Below, piece by piece: positions 43,247-52,088 of a stretch of DNA of 64,000 bases. The translations under genes were made by a program, and so were the position numbers. Location of the stretch: contig WRAB01000013.1 in the NCBI GenBank assembly GCA_009780435.1, positions 1-64,000 of the forward strand. The letters run 5' to 3'. This stretch comes from Oscillospiraceae bacterium (GTDB taxonomy: Bacteria; Bacillota; Clostridia; Oscillospirales; Oscillospiraceae). Each line of letters starts with the position of its first letter. Within the stretch, counting starts at the first letter, position 1. The notes beneath the pieces are model-generated. The model did no database searches and was not told where the DNA came from. It worked only from the letters and a program-made list of their open reading frames with translations.

Positions 43247-46200
43247 ATGAAAATGAAGCATGGTGTTATGAAGAAATGTCTGAGCCTGTTGGTAGCACTC
43301 TGTATGCTGCTGACGCTGGTGCCAATGGCGGCGCTGGCGGCCCCGGCGGCGCTGGTCGAATCCGGCACCATAGGCGACAGTGCACCCTGGGACGGCAGCG
43401 CACCGTGGCGGCTCTATGATGATGGGACGCTGACAGTTGGAGCGGGGACAATTAATCGAGTAGTCGACACACCTTGGCACAATCCATGGTTTGCACACAG
43501 TGCCGATATTACCGAGATTGTCTTTACGGGTCCGATTGCTGCCGGGTCGAATCTGCGAGCCCTTTTTGCCAACTTAACAAATCTGGTCACGATAAAGGGT
43601 CTAGAGCATTTCGGGGCCAGTGCTGTGACGACTACGTCTCATATATTCACGGGGACATATTCTCTACGTGAATTTACATTAGGGGAAGGGTTTAGACTTC
43701 ATGCAGATGCTGGTCTGCCTGCGCCGCCTGCCAATGAGAACTTCACAGGTTTTTGGCAGAACGTAGGCGAAGGAACAGTAGACGACCCGCAAGGCGAACA
43801 TGTGCTGACCTCTGCGCAGTTGTTAGCGCTATACAATGGAGTTGACGGTATATCTGATACCTGGGTGTGGGAGCGCCATCCAGTTGTCTCAGAAGGTGAC
43901 ATCCTGTTCCGAGAACTGCGAGGCGCTAGCGAATGGTTCTATCAGATTGGTGCCGATACCCGTGATCCGGTTGTATATCCGGCGGATCTTGGGCATTTCG
44001 GAACATCAGGTGCTGACGCGGTTACTTTTGATGAAGAGACCAGAACGTTCACCGTAAATGTAAGCTACTTTGCAGACCGGGTCGCTGTGGACATCGCAGG
44101 ATTCCTCGGCGCGGAGCGTGAAGCGTTTACCCTTATGGCAGGTGTGTCAGGCGGTACGCTCGCTGATTTCACAGATGAAGTATGGGTATACGAGACGGTT
44201 GACGCCGGTTGGGGAACGGGTCATATGCCCGCATACTTAGTAGTAAATGCCCCCGCTGCTGGTACCGACCGCGTTCTTGATTTTCTTGTAAACGGCATCC
44301 CGTTTTCTGTTGAAATTATCAGAGAGAATCCGCCGGTGGTACTGACCCTGACGAGTGTAACAGTCAATGACGCCAACCTCACCCGAGAAGTAACAGTAGG
44401 TGGCACGGAGACTGGTGCGATTGAGTTGGACTACGACGAAGCCGATCTGCCAGACGGCGTGGAAGTAGAATTGGTAGGCAGTGAGATCGTGGTAACAGGT
44501 GAGCGCCCGGCCTTTGGGGAAGCGGCGATCAATACAACGTTTGAAGTGGAAGTGACCCGTGGGGAGGAGACAGTGATCCTGACGGTGCACGTGAACCTCA
44601 CACCCCTGCCATCGCTGACGCTGACGCCTGACGAAGTGGAGATCAACGACGAGTATCTCACCAGAACGGTAACAGTAGGCGGCACGGCGGAGAATGAGAT
44701 TACGCTGGACTACACTGCGCCAACGGGCGTGACAGTGGCAGTGGAAGGCAATGTGATCACGGTAACAGGTATTCGTCCGGCCCATACCGGAACGGCAATT
44801 GATACAGAGTTTGACGTGACGGTAACCCGTGGAGGCGTATCAGAGACTCTGACGGTAATCGTGGACTTGACACCGTTGCCGGCACCTGTGACAGGCGTCG
44901 TAGGCGACACTGATCCCTGGGAAGACAATGGTGCACCATGGACGCTGTATGCGGACGGTACGCTGGTGGTCGGTCCGGGTACAATCCATCGAGTAGCTGA
45001 CACACCTTGGCAGAGTCCGTGGGTTGCACACAGTGCCGATATTACTGAAATTGTCTTTACTGGTCCAATTACTGCTGGATCGAATTTGCGCGCTTTGTTT
45101 GCCAACTTACCAAATCTGGTTACGATAGAGGGATTAGAGTATTTTGACACCAGCGCTGTGACGATGACGGGCCATATGTTCACGGGAGCAACTTCTCTGC
45201 GCGAACTTACATTAGAAGAAGCGTTTAGACTTCATGCAGACGCTGGCCTGCCTACGCCGCCCACGAATGCGTATTTTACAGGCTATTGGCAGAACGTAGG
45301 CGAAGGAACAGTAAACAGCCCGCAAGGCGAACACGTGCTGACCTCTGCACAGTTGTTAGCGCTATACAACGGAGTTGACGGTATATCTGACACCTGGGTA
45401 TGGCAACGTGCGCCCCTTACGGTGACGTATCAATCCGGTCTCGGGACAGGTAATGACCATGTAGTAACTGTCCAGTACGGCGATACGCACACCGTTTTGG
45501 CGACAGCGCCGGCCGGGTTCACGGCGCCAGCCGGGTATCGCTTCAACGGCTGGACATTAGGGGATGCAGTTGCACCTGCCACCATCGAGATAACAGGCAA
45601 TGTGGTCCTGGTGGCCCGGTGGGAACCGCTTCCCACCTATACGGTGACGTTTGCGCCGGGTGTAAATGGCACTCTGCCCACGGGTACGCCGAATACAATC
45701 ACAGTACCTTACGGGACGGTGTTGACGGCGGCTCAAGTGCCGACACCGATACCGAATGCGGGATGGAACTTCACCGCATGGTCATCAAACCCTGTAGACC
45801 ATGTGGTGACAGGAAATATCACCTTCACGGCACAGTATGCACCGGTCATGCGCACAGTGACGTTTGCGCCGGGTGCGAATGGCACACTGGCCGGCACACT
45901 AACAATTGAAGTAGCTCACGGGACGGAGTTGACAGCGGCCCAAGTACCGACAGTGACTGCGAACACAGGATGGGAGTTCACCGAATGGTCATCAAATCCT
46001 GTGGGCCATGCGGTAGTGGCAAATATCACGTTTACGGCCCAATATGCGCAGGTCATGCGCACAGTGACATATCAGTCCGGTGCCGGGGAAGGCGCAGACC
46101 ATGTAGTGGATGTCCAGTATGGCACGACGCATACCATTTTGACGGCAGCGCCAGCAGGGTTTACGGCACCTGCCGGGTATCGCTTCAACGGCTGGATGCG

Positions 46201-47953
46201 AGGAACTGCAGTTGCAACCGGGACTGTTGAGGTAACAGAAAATGTGGTGCTGGTAGCCCAGTGGGAAGAAATCCCGACCCACACGGTGACATATCAATCT
46301 GGTGTCGGAGAAGGCGCAGACCATGTGGTGGAAGCGCTGTATGGCACGACGCATACCATTTTGACGGCAGCGCCAGCAGGGTTCACGGCACCTGCCGGGT
46401 ATCGTTTCAACGGCTGGACGCGAGAGGGCGTAGCTGCAACCGGCACCATCACGATAACAGGTGATGTGGTACTGGTGGCGGTGTGGCAGTTGATTCCGAC
46501 TTACCCCGTGACTTTCGCCGCAGGACTCGGAAGCGGCACAATGGCAAATCAAATCGCGACAGAGGGTGTACCATTCGTCCTACCTGCGAGCACGTTCATA
46601 GCCCCCGAGACACCTCCGGGCCGCATATTCGTCGGTTGGTTGGTATCAGGCGGTACAGAACAAGCCGGCCAGACCTTGGCGGCAAGCGCGACCATCAACG
46701 TGACCGGGCCTGTCACCCTGACTGCCCAGTGGTCTGCCGGTGAGGTTGTGACCCATACGGTGACCTTTGCGGCAAATGGTGGCGGTGGTACAATGGCAGA
46801 TATGACGGCGGCTGTCGGTACACCGTTCACACTCCCACTCAATACCTTCACAGCCCCTGCGGATCGCGTATTCGCCGGTTGGCTGGTATCAGGTGGTGCA
46901 ACACAAGCTGGGCAGACTCTGGCAGAAGGCGCGACGATCAACGTGACGGGCGCTGTCACCCTGACTGCCCAATGGGGAATAGAAGCTGACGTCCTGTTCC
47001 TCTGGAACTACGCAGTCGCAGCAGACAAGGACGAAGTGTTCTACGAGAACACAGTCATATTAGGCAGAACTCTGACAGAGCCAACTCTTGGGGAGCCAGA
47101 ACGTGACGGATACACCTTCGAGGGCTGGTACTTAGAGCCTGCAAATGAGAGAGCCAAAGGCTTCACCACCCCGGTGACGGAAGCCCTCCTCTGTGACGAC
47201 GAAGGCCATCTGCGTCTCTACGCCCGCTGGGAAGAAGAGCCGGGGTTTGACTTCCACGCATGGTTCATGCAAGGGATTGGTGCCAATCAGTTTAACCCGC
47301 GCGGCGAGATCACCAGAGGGGACGTAGCGGCCATACTGGTTCGCACTTTCGCAGAGGGTTCTAATTTAGCGGCACCGCCGGCAATGCCATTTACGGATGT
47401 CAACGCCGCCGACCACTGGGAAGCAGCCTACATTGCTTGGGCGTATTACCATGACTTCATCCGCGGGAATGTTGACGCGGCAGGCAACCGCATATTCAGA
47501 CCGCGTGAGCATGTGACGAGAGAAGAACTTGTGGCCATGGTCGTGCGAGCGGCGGAACTATCTACCGCGGGTGCCGGCACAGTCGATTTCCCGGATGCCG
47601 GTGAGATCACCGAGTGGGCGCCGCCCTACGTATACGTTGCTGTCAGGGAAGGTTGGTTGCGCGGCGACGGCGCCGGAAGGCTCAGGCCGACTGATGATAT
47701 TGAAAGAGCCGAGGCAGCAGCGGTGATTGCCCGTGCGCTGGGCCGTTACGGTTCGGTCAATACAGCCAGTCTGGAAGATGTTGTAACTGATATCCGCCTC
47801 TTCCAAGATGTTGTACCGGGTGATTGGTTCTTCCACCTAGTTATCGAAGTTTCTCACAGCCACTACTTTGTGACAGAGAATGTGGGAACGGAAGCGGCAC
47901 CGAGATACATGGAGCGGTGGGTCGAAATCACTTGGCCTATCAGGGTACCATAA
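43247..47953 (+). CDS. Large SLH surface protein with duplicated BspA-like and InlB-type repeats
   Basis: A 1568-aa exported protein. The signal peptide (CLSLLVALCMLLTLVPMAALA) precedes a BspA/DUF285-like unit (LYDDGTLTVGAGTINRV, ADITEIVFTGPI) at about 40-200, repeated at about 555-720. Between them are Ig-like repeats (LTLTSVTVNDANLTREVTV). Residues about 724-1310 hold at least seven InlB B/Flg_new-type repeats (AGYRFNGW; GWNFTAWSSNP). Three SLH domains fill about 1335-1550. AAGGAG precedes ATG 43247; a frame eight codons longer is rejected. Likely a wall-anchored adhesin or host/glycan-interaction protein. Near-identical DNA repeats may recombine. Confidence 0.9.
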   Translation: MKMKHGVMKKCLSLLVALCMLLTLVPMAALAAPAALVESGTIGDSAPWDGSAPWRLYDDGTLTVGAGTINRVVDTPWHNPWFAHSADITEIVFTGPIAAGSNLRALFANLTNLVTIKGLEHFGASAVTTTSHIFTGTYSLREFTLGEGFRLHADAGLPAPPANENFTGFWQNVGEGTVDDPQGEHVLTSAQLLALYNGVDGISDTWVWERHPVVSEGDILFRELRGASEWFYQIGADTRDPVVYPADLGHFGTSGADAVTFDEETRTFTVNVSYFADRVAVDIAGFLGAEREAFTLMAGVSGGTLADFTDEVWVYETVDAGWGTGHMPAYLVVNAPAAGTDRVLDFLVNGIPFSVEIIRENPPVVLTLTSVTVNDANLTREVTVGGTETGAIELDYDEADLPDGVEVELVGSEIVVTGERPAFGEAAINTTFEVEVTRGEETVILTVHVNLTPLPSLTLTPDEVEINDEYLTRTVTVGGTAENEITLDYTAPTGVTVAVEGNVITVTGIRPAHTGTAIDTEFDVTVTRGGVSETLTVIVDLTPLPAPVTGVVGDTDPWEDNGAPWTLYADGTLVVGPGTIHRVADTPWQSPWVAHSADITEIVFTGPITAGSNLRALFANLPNLVTIEGLEYFDTSAVTMTGHMFTGATSLRELTLEEAFRLHADAGLPTPPTNAYFTGYWQNVGEGTVNSPQGEHVLTSAQLLALYNGVDGISDTWVWQRAPLTVTYQSGLGTGNDHVVTVQYGDTHTVLATAPAGFTAPAGYRFNGWTLGDAVAPATIEITGNVVLVARWEPLPTYTVTFAPGVNGTLPTGTPNTITVPYGTVLTAAQVPTPIPNAGWNFTAWSSNPVDHVVTGNITFTAQYAPVMRTVTFAPGANGTLAGTLTIEVAHGTELTAAQVPTVTANTGWEFTEWSSNPVGHAVVANITFTAQYAQVMRTVTYQSGAGEGADHVVDVQYGTTHTILTAAPAGFTAPAGYRFNGWMRGTAVATGTVEVTENVVLVAQWEEIPTHTVTYQSGVGEGADHVVEALYGTTHTILTAAPAGFTAPAGYRFNGWTREGVAATGTITITGDVVLVAVWQLIPTYPVTFAAGLGSGTMANQIATEGVPFVLPASTFIAPETPPGRIFVGWLVSGGTEQAGQTLAASATINVTGPVTLTAQWSAGEVVTHTVTFAANGGGGTMADMTAAVGTPFTLPLNTFTAPADRVFAGWLVSGGATQAGQTLAEGATINVTGAVTLTAQWGIEADVLFLWNYAVAADKDEVFYENTVILGRTLTEPTLGEPERDGYTFEGWYLEPANERAKGFTTPVTEALLCDDEGHLRLYARWEEEPGFDFHAWFMQGIGANQFNPRGEITRGDVAAILVRTFAEGSNLAAPPAMPFTDVNAADHWEAAYIAWAYYHDFIRGNVDAAGNRIFRPREHVTREELVAMVVRAAELSTAGAGTVDFPDAGEITEWAPPYVYVAVREGWLRGDGAGRLRPTDDIERAEAAAVIARALGRYGSVNTASLEDVVTDIRLFQDVVPGDWFFHLVIEVSHSHYFVTENVGTEAAPRYMERWVEITWPIRVP

Positions 47954-47995
47954 TTGTGTAAAACAGTGAACGCTGCAAAGCGCTAGTCTCATATA

Positions 47996-48037
47996 AAAAC
48001 CACCGGGGCGACCATATGGTCTGCCCCGGTGGTTTTT
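47996..48037 (+). terminator. Terminator of the large SLH gene
   Basis: AAAACCACCGGGGC and GCCCCGGTGGTTTTT form a long stem with an inner GACCATATGGTC hairpin. Confidence 0.92.
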
Positions 48038-48049
48038 ATATGATTCAAA

Positions 48050-48085
48050 AACAAAACCTCTGCAACCATCGGTTGCAGAGGTTTC
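48050..48085 (-). terminator. Terminator of tRNA-Arg(CCG)
   Basis: On the minus strand AAACCTCTGCAACC and GGTTGCAGAGGTTTT, then TGTTTTTG. Confidence 0.88.
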
Positions 48086-48088
48086 ACA

Positions 48089-48165
48089 TGGTACGCCCGG
48101 CGCGATTCGAACGCACGACCTTCAGAGTCGGAGTCTGACACTCTATCCTACTGAGCTACGGGCGC
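48089..48165 (-). tRNA. tRNA-Arg, anticodon CCG
   Basis: A 77-nt cloverleaf with encoded CCA. Acceptor GCGCCCG pairs with CGGGCGT; the anticodon loop is CTCCGAC with anticodon CCG (reads CGG); the T arm contains GTTCGAATC. Confidence 0.96.
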
Positions 48166-48184
48166 ATATGGAGCCACGCAGATT

Positions 48185-48213
48185 AGTATAGCAAAGGTCG
48201 CAGGATTTGTAAA
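48185..48213 (-). promoter_or_regulatory. Promoter of tRNA-Arg(CCG)
   Basis: Minus strand TTTACA (48213-48208), 17-bp spacer, TATACT (48190-48185). Confidence 0.75.
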
Positions 48214-48231
48214 GGGTCTGGCACAACTTTA

Positions 48232-48260
48232 TTGCCATCTACCGCACAATATGATAAAAT
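48232..48260 (+). promoter_or_regulatory. Promoter of the DivIVA-like gene
   Basis: TTGCCA (48232-48237), 17-bp spacer, TAAAAT (48255-48260). Confidence 0.65.
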
Positions 48261-48307
48261 GACCACGGTTGGCATTTATTAAATCAGGGAAAGAAGGGCA
48301 TGGACAG

Positions 48308-48931
48308 ATGGAACATATGCGGGAAGTGGGATTTCGCACCAAGGTATTTGGTGGATTCAATCGCAATGATGTATTAGAACATATGAAAGGCGTCTATTAC
48401 GAATTATGGCTGTGCCGCGAGGAAAATGAGGCCCTGCGGGAGCGGTGTGAGGCCCTGGAGACCCAACTGCAAGCCGCCGGCCACATGTCAGAGCCGCAAG
48501 AAGAGGCAGACGTCCCGGAATCCGCCGCAACAGAGCCGACACCGACACCACAGGCGGAGTTGGAGGCGATGACAAAAGCGCAAGAACCTCTGGAGGGATC
48601 CGACTCATCGGGGCCGATGCCGCATGGGGCGTTCGATACACTGGAATCCGTGCTGGAACAGGCGGCAGAACCCCAGCCGGAGCCGGATGTAGGAGAGTTG
48701 GATCGACAGGCAGAACCAGATGCAACAGAACCGGCGCCTGATACAGAAGAGGCGGAACCACAGGCGGGGAATGACGCGCCGGAACCGGAATCAGAGCCGG
48801 AGAAAGAACAGAAACCCGCAACAGAGCCGACGCTTCACTCAAAACCCAGTGCGCCAAAGATTCAAACGAGGCCTGTAGAGGCCCGTCATCAGCGGCCCGC
48901 GCGAGTTAAGGTGCGCAAGAAGCGGTTTTAA
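48308..48931 (+). CDS. DivIVA-like N-terminal domain protein with Pro/Glu-rich tail
   Basis: A protein of about 207 aa. The N-terminus 'FRTKVFGGFNRNDVLEHMKGVYYE' resembles the membrane-curvature domain of DivIVA/GpsB (quoted part: FRTKVFGGFNRNDVLEHM), followed by a short coiled coil (REENEALRERCEALETQL). The rest is a low-complexity Pro/Glu/Ala stretch with a very basic end (ARVKVRKKRF). It may localise to septum or poles. The start may be ATG 48308 or 48317. The homology call is tentative. Confidence 0.6.
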   Translation: MEHMREVGFRTKVFGGFNRNDVLEHMKGVYYELWLCREENEALRERCEALETQLQAAGHMSEPQEEADVPESAATEPTPTPQAELEAMTKAQEPLEGSDSSGPMPHGAFDTLESVLEQAAEPQPEPDVGELDRQAEPDATEPAPDTEEAEPQAGNDAPEPESEPEKEQKPATEPTLHSKPSAPKIQTRPVEARHQRPARVKVRKKRF

Positions 48932-49013
48932 TGGCACGTTTGTCAAGAGATGAAATGATATTTCTCCTGAAAAAGCCCAAAGCCTACTTTCAAGAGGATG
49001 GAGGAATGAACTT

Positions 49014-50819
49014 ATGCAGGAGAATAATCCTCGTTATAAGTATTTCAAATGTTCTGGTTGTCACCAAAACATCCGTGTGACGAACATCCGTGTGGCGGAT
49101 GAAAATAAACTGATAAAGGTAACTTGCCCAAAATGCGGCAGGGCATCTTATGAAACATACTCGTCTTCGCAACAATCATCGCAGGAAAATCCGCCTAAAA
49201 AGAAAAGGCCTTGGGTTTGGATCATCGTCGCTATAATCGCGCTTTTTTTGGTATATGAGCATACTGACATCTTCGGTGGTGCACGAGATGATGTGCCACA
49301 GTATCAAGAGGTTCCCGCTGATGTGCCGCAGTATCAAGATACTCCTGTACTTACGCCTGAGCAGATATTTGAAGAAAACGCGGATTCGGCATTTATGATA
49401 AGAGAATATACCGGCGACGGCAGGGTTCTGCTCGGCAGTGGTTTTTTTGTTTGCTCAACAGGGGTTGCCGTGACGAACCATCATGTAATAGTGGGACTGA
49501 TAAACCCTGTCGCGCTCATGCACGATGGCAGAGAATTTGAAATCATTGGGTATTATTCATACGATATTGGAAACGATTATGCCATCATTCAGGTCGATGG
49601 CGAGGGTGCTGTGTTCCAATATGTATCATTTGGTGTCCCGGACGATGTGCGGATTGAGGATGAAATCACGGTTATCAGCAGTCCGGCCGGTGTGCTGAAT
49701 ACACTTCTTTACGGGCAGCTTTTGGGACGACCGCAGCGCGTTGATTTCGGCTGTGCAACATCCGGTATAATTTATACCGTGTTTGACCCCTTGCAACATA
49801 GCGCAAATACTACGGGCGGCAGCAGTGGGGGGGCCGTGTTTAACGACAGTGGCGAGGTGGTAGGCGTGCATGCTGCCGGTGATCGAGCAGTTCCGGGTGT
49901 AGGGTTTGCGGTGCCGGCTTCGCGCGTCACTTTTGAGGGCGTTACGAGAGGTGAGTTTCGGCCATTGCCGCTTCGACTACCTACCGCACAGGCTGCCTTT
50001 TTCTACCATGCCTTCCCGGACGTGCCAACTTTTGGTAGTGTAGTCGATGCCGCAAGATTCTTGATTGGAATGCCGATTTTTGAAGCATTCCCGTTGATAA
50101 ATGGTGGCAGGTATATGGGACATATTCATTCATATGACTACCTTTTCGCATATGAGCTTCCCTGTGAGCTGGTCGACAGTGGCTTGAACGCTTACAGTGA
50201 AGTCTTGCTTAAAAATGGTTTTATATTTCAAGGTGAAGTATTGTATTTTTACTATGGCGCTCTGCATAGTGACGGTAAATTTTTTAAATTTGTAGACGAC
50301 GGTTTGAGTGAGGGTTATTCTGTTGAAGACCTAGATGAGTCATTTGATTTTGGGGCATTTCTTAGATCAATGGCGTACTTTTATAACGCAGATGAGGATG
50401 TGAGCCTGGTATTGAATTACGACCACTTCGATGATGATGGTGCTGACGTGGTCAAGGTAATGCTTGGCAGAGGCAATGTTTACGAAGATTATGAAGGCGT
50501 GGAAAATTTTATATACCCAGAAGATTTTGAAGATTTTTTAGGCGATGTATACATTGGCGGTTCTGTTAGGGAGGATGGGCTGAACGCGATTGCAATAACA
50601 GATGAATACCTTGACGGTGTCATGGGCATTGATGAAGCAATCGAAAGAATTAGACGATTGGAACGGGATGACTGGTCTTTGCTGGGTGATGTGGGACCGT
50701 TATATCATCTCATTTGGCAAATAAGTATGTCAATGGAATTTCCGTCTTGGTCGGACTCGCTATGTATCATAAGTAGCAGAAATATGCTTGCGAGAGTATT
50801 AGATGTGCCGGAACGGTAA
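49014..50819 (+). CDS. Zinc-ribbon, membrane-anchored trypsin-like serine protease
   Basis: A 601-aa protein. Residues 10-50 are a zinc-finger-like domain with two Cys pairs (FKCSGCHQ; VTCPKCGR), followed by a membrane segment at about 68-82 (WVWIIVAIIALFLVY). Residues about 115-320 form an S1C/HtrA-like protease: TNHHVIVG (His), GNDYAIIQVD (Asp), TGGSSGGAVFN (Ser). No PDZ domain is seen; the last 270 aa are an acidic region I do not recognise. A GGAGG site precedes ATG 49014. Base composition is more AT-rich than the neighbours. It may act in envelope stress proteolysis; the zinc ribbon would be cytoplasmic. Confidence 0.82.
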   Translation: MQENNPRYKYFKCSGCHQNIRVTNIRVADENKLIKVTCPKCGRASYETYSSSQQSSQENPPKKKRPWVWIIVAIIALFLVYEHTDIFGGARDDVPQYQEVPADVPQYQDTPVLTPEQIFEENADSAFMIREYTGDGRVLLGSGFFVCSTGVAVTNHHVIVGLINPVALMHDGREFEIIGYYSYDIGNDYAIIQVDGEGAVFQYVSFGVPDDVRIEDEITVISSPAGVLNTLLYGQLLGRPQRVDFGCATSGIIYTVFDPLQHSANTTGGSSGGAVFNDSGEVVGVHAAGDRAVPGVGFAVPASRVTFEGVTRGEFRPLPLRLPTAQAAFFYHAFPDVPTFGSVVDAARFLIGMPIFEAFPLINGGRYMGHIHSYDYLFAYELPCELVDSGLNAYSEVLLKNGFIFQGEVLYFYYGALHSDGKFFKFVDDGLSEGYSVEDLDESFDFGAFLRSMAYFYNADEDVSLVLNYDHFDDDGADVVKVMLGRGNVYEDYEGVENFIYPEDFEDFLGDVYIGGSVREDGLNAIAITDEYLDGVMGIDEAIERIRRLERDDWSLLGDVGPLYHLIWQISMSMEFPSWSDSLCIISSRNMLARVLDVPER

Positions 50820-50875
50820 TAGAGGTATTTGATAATAATAGTTGATTTGCTTTACTGTATAACCCCTGATCAGAT

Positions 50876-51379
50876 TTAAGGATGTACGATTAGAATTTCT
50901 AATCCGCTGTGCTTGGCGTAGTTGATGGTCTGCATAGAGCCGCCGATGGAGCCGTCGTAGACGGCGATGAGTATTACGGCGTGATCCACCATGTAGTAGT
51001 TCCGCTGTTTCATACAGCTCGGATCATAGGTCGACTGGAGGACGGTCTCATAGTCACACTGGCTCACCAGATGGAAATACCGGTTTCGATCCTGCGCGGG
51101 CCAGTATTTGGCCTGTTCTTCACAGGGGATAGCCGCTTCTAAGGTCACGTCTTCATGTTCTTCTCGAAGTTTGAGCACGGCCTCGCAGAAGAAGAAATCC
51201 GCGCCGCGGGCCATGCCGCAGATAAAATGAGTGATTCCGGCTTGATAGACGGCCTCCACCAAGTCGAATAGGCGAGTTTTGAGGGCCTCTGCACCGGGGT
51301 GGGACTCATCCTTCCCCCAGGGCAGCTTCTCTGGCCGGTGTCCGGTAAAACAGCAACTTTTATGACGAGTAGGTGTCAT
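50876..51379 (-). CDS. SLOG/DUF1273 (YpsA-like) protein
   Basis: A 167-aa Rossmann-like protein of the SLOG superfamily (YpsA/DUF1273): CCFTGHRPEKLPWG at the N-terminus, GITHFICGMARGADFFF for nucleotide binding and VDHAVILIAVYDGSIGGS. In Bacillus YpsA affects cell division, and SLOG proteins are suspected nucleotide-signal binders. ATG 51379 is preferred over an ORF reaching 51490 because that extension runs through the hairpin at 51403-51431. Confidence 0.85.
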   Translation of the reverse strand: MTPTRHKSCCFTGHRPEKLPWGKDESHPGAEALKTRLFDLVEAVYQAGITHFICGMARGADFFFCEAVLKLREEHEDVTLEAAIPCEEQAKYWPAQDRNRYFHLVSQCDYETVLQSTYDPSCMKQRNYYMVDHAVILIAVYDGSIGGSMQTINYAKHSGLEILIVHP

Positions 51380-51402
51380 TTCACTACGCTCCAAGTTCTT
51401 TT

Positions 51403-51431
51403 GTGTTTCCCTGCCGTAGGCGGGGGAACAC
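51403..51431. repeat. GTGTTTCCC..GGGGGAACAC hairpin upstream of ypsA-like gene
   Basis: Arms GTGTTTCCCTGCC and GGCGGGGGAACAC with small mismatch. Same family as 38227-38263 and 61661-61691. Confidence 0.7.
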
Positions 51432-51476
51432 TGTAGAGTAATAGTGTATGTGATTTGGCCTAAAATGTCAAAACAA

Positions 51477-51513
51477 AAGACCGACAGCACGAGGACTACT
51501 GTGTGTCGGTCTT
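51477..51513 (-). terminator. Terminator of the small lipoprotein gene
   Basis: Minus strand AAGACCGACACAC and GTGCTGTCGGTCTT, then TTGTTTTG. Confidence 0.8.
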
Positions 51514-51534
51514 TCGCTTTTTGCGTTGTGTTAT

Positions 51535-51909
51535 CTATCGGGTCAGGTTGCCGGGGACTGTGCCGCCGATTGGCCGGTTTACCCCGTCTACGTTATCTGC
51601 CACAGTTCGCCCGGGACGGTTGCCGTACATGGGACGGTCTGCGTTGATGCCGTTACCGATGAGACCATCGGTGTCCGTCACTCTGCCGTCGCCTCTGTAA
51701 TGACGGGCTATGCCGTCCAAGTTCCGATTTACACCGTCATGGTGGCGGGTGGTGGTGTCGTGTCTGTGGGTGTGCGGGGCGCGGGCCACCCTGTTTTCTG
51801 TCGCAGGGGGTCTTGGCGTAACGTGCTCCACTCTCCGATAGCCGTGACAGCCGGTGATCATGCTTAAAAGCATCAGGCCGATCAAGGCGAAGCTAACTCC
51901 TTTTTTCAT
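51535..51909 (-). CDS. Small Arg/His/Asp-rich lipoprotein
   Basis: A 124-aa lipoprotein (FALIGLMLLSMITGC lipobox). The mature part is low-complexity and rich in Arg, His, Gly and Asp (THRHDTTTRHHDGVN; NGINADRPMYGN). Its style recalls small YhcN-type sporulation lipoproteins, but I see no domain match. A clear terminator follows. Function unknown. Confidence 0.65.
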   Translation of the reverse strand: MKKGVSFALIGLMLLSMITGCHGYRRVEHVTPRPPATENRVARAPHTHRHDTTTRHHDGVNRNLDGIARHYRGDGRVTDTDGLIGNGINADRPMYGNRPGRTVADNVDGVNRPIGGTVPGNLTR

Positions 51910-52004
51910 CTGTTATCCTCCCATTTGTGCCGTTGGCACAGTAGTAGTATGATCTGATTTGGTTGTTTCATGCCGCCGGATTGACGGTAAAAATTTCATG
52001 TTTT

Positions 52005-52080
52005 ATACTAGATTAACTTCAAAAGCGAGATGCTTTTGAAGCGCAGGCGTTCGCCTGCTCGGCGCATAGCGCTAGTTAAA
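52005..52080 (+). repeat. 77-nt structured intergenic element, copy 2
   Basis: It matches 34837-34913: ATACTAGATTAACTTCAAAA, GCGCAGGCGTTCGCCTGC, CGGCGCATAGCGCTAGTTAA. Loop bases differ while stems are kept, for example CAGGCG-TT-CGCCTG here. Confidence 0.75.
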
Positions 52081-52088
52081 TGACTATA

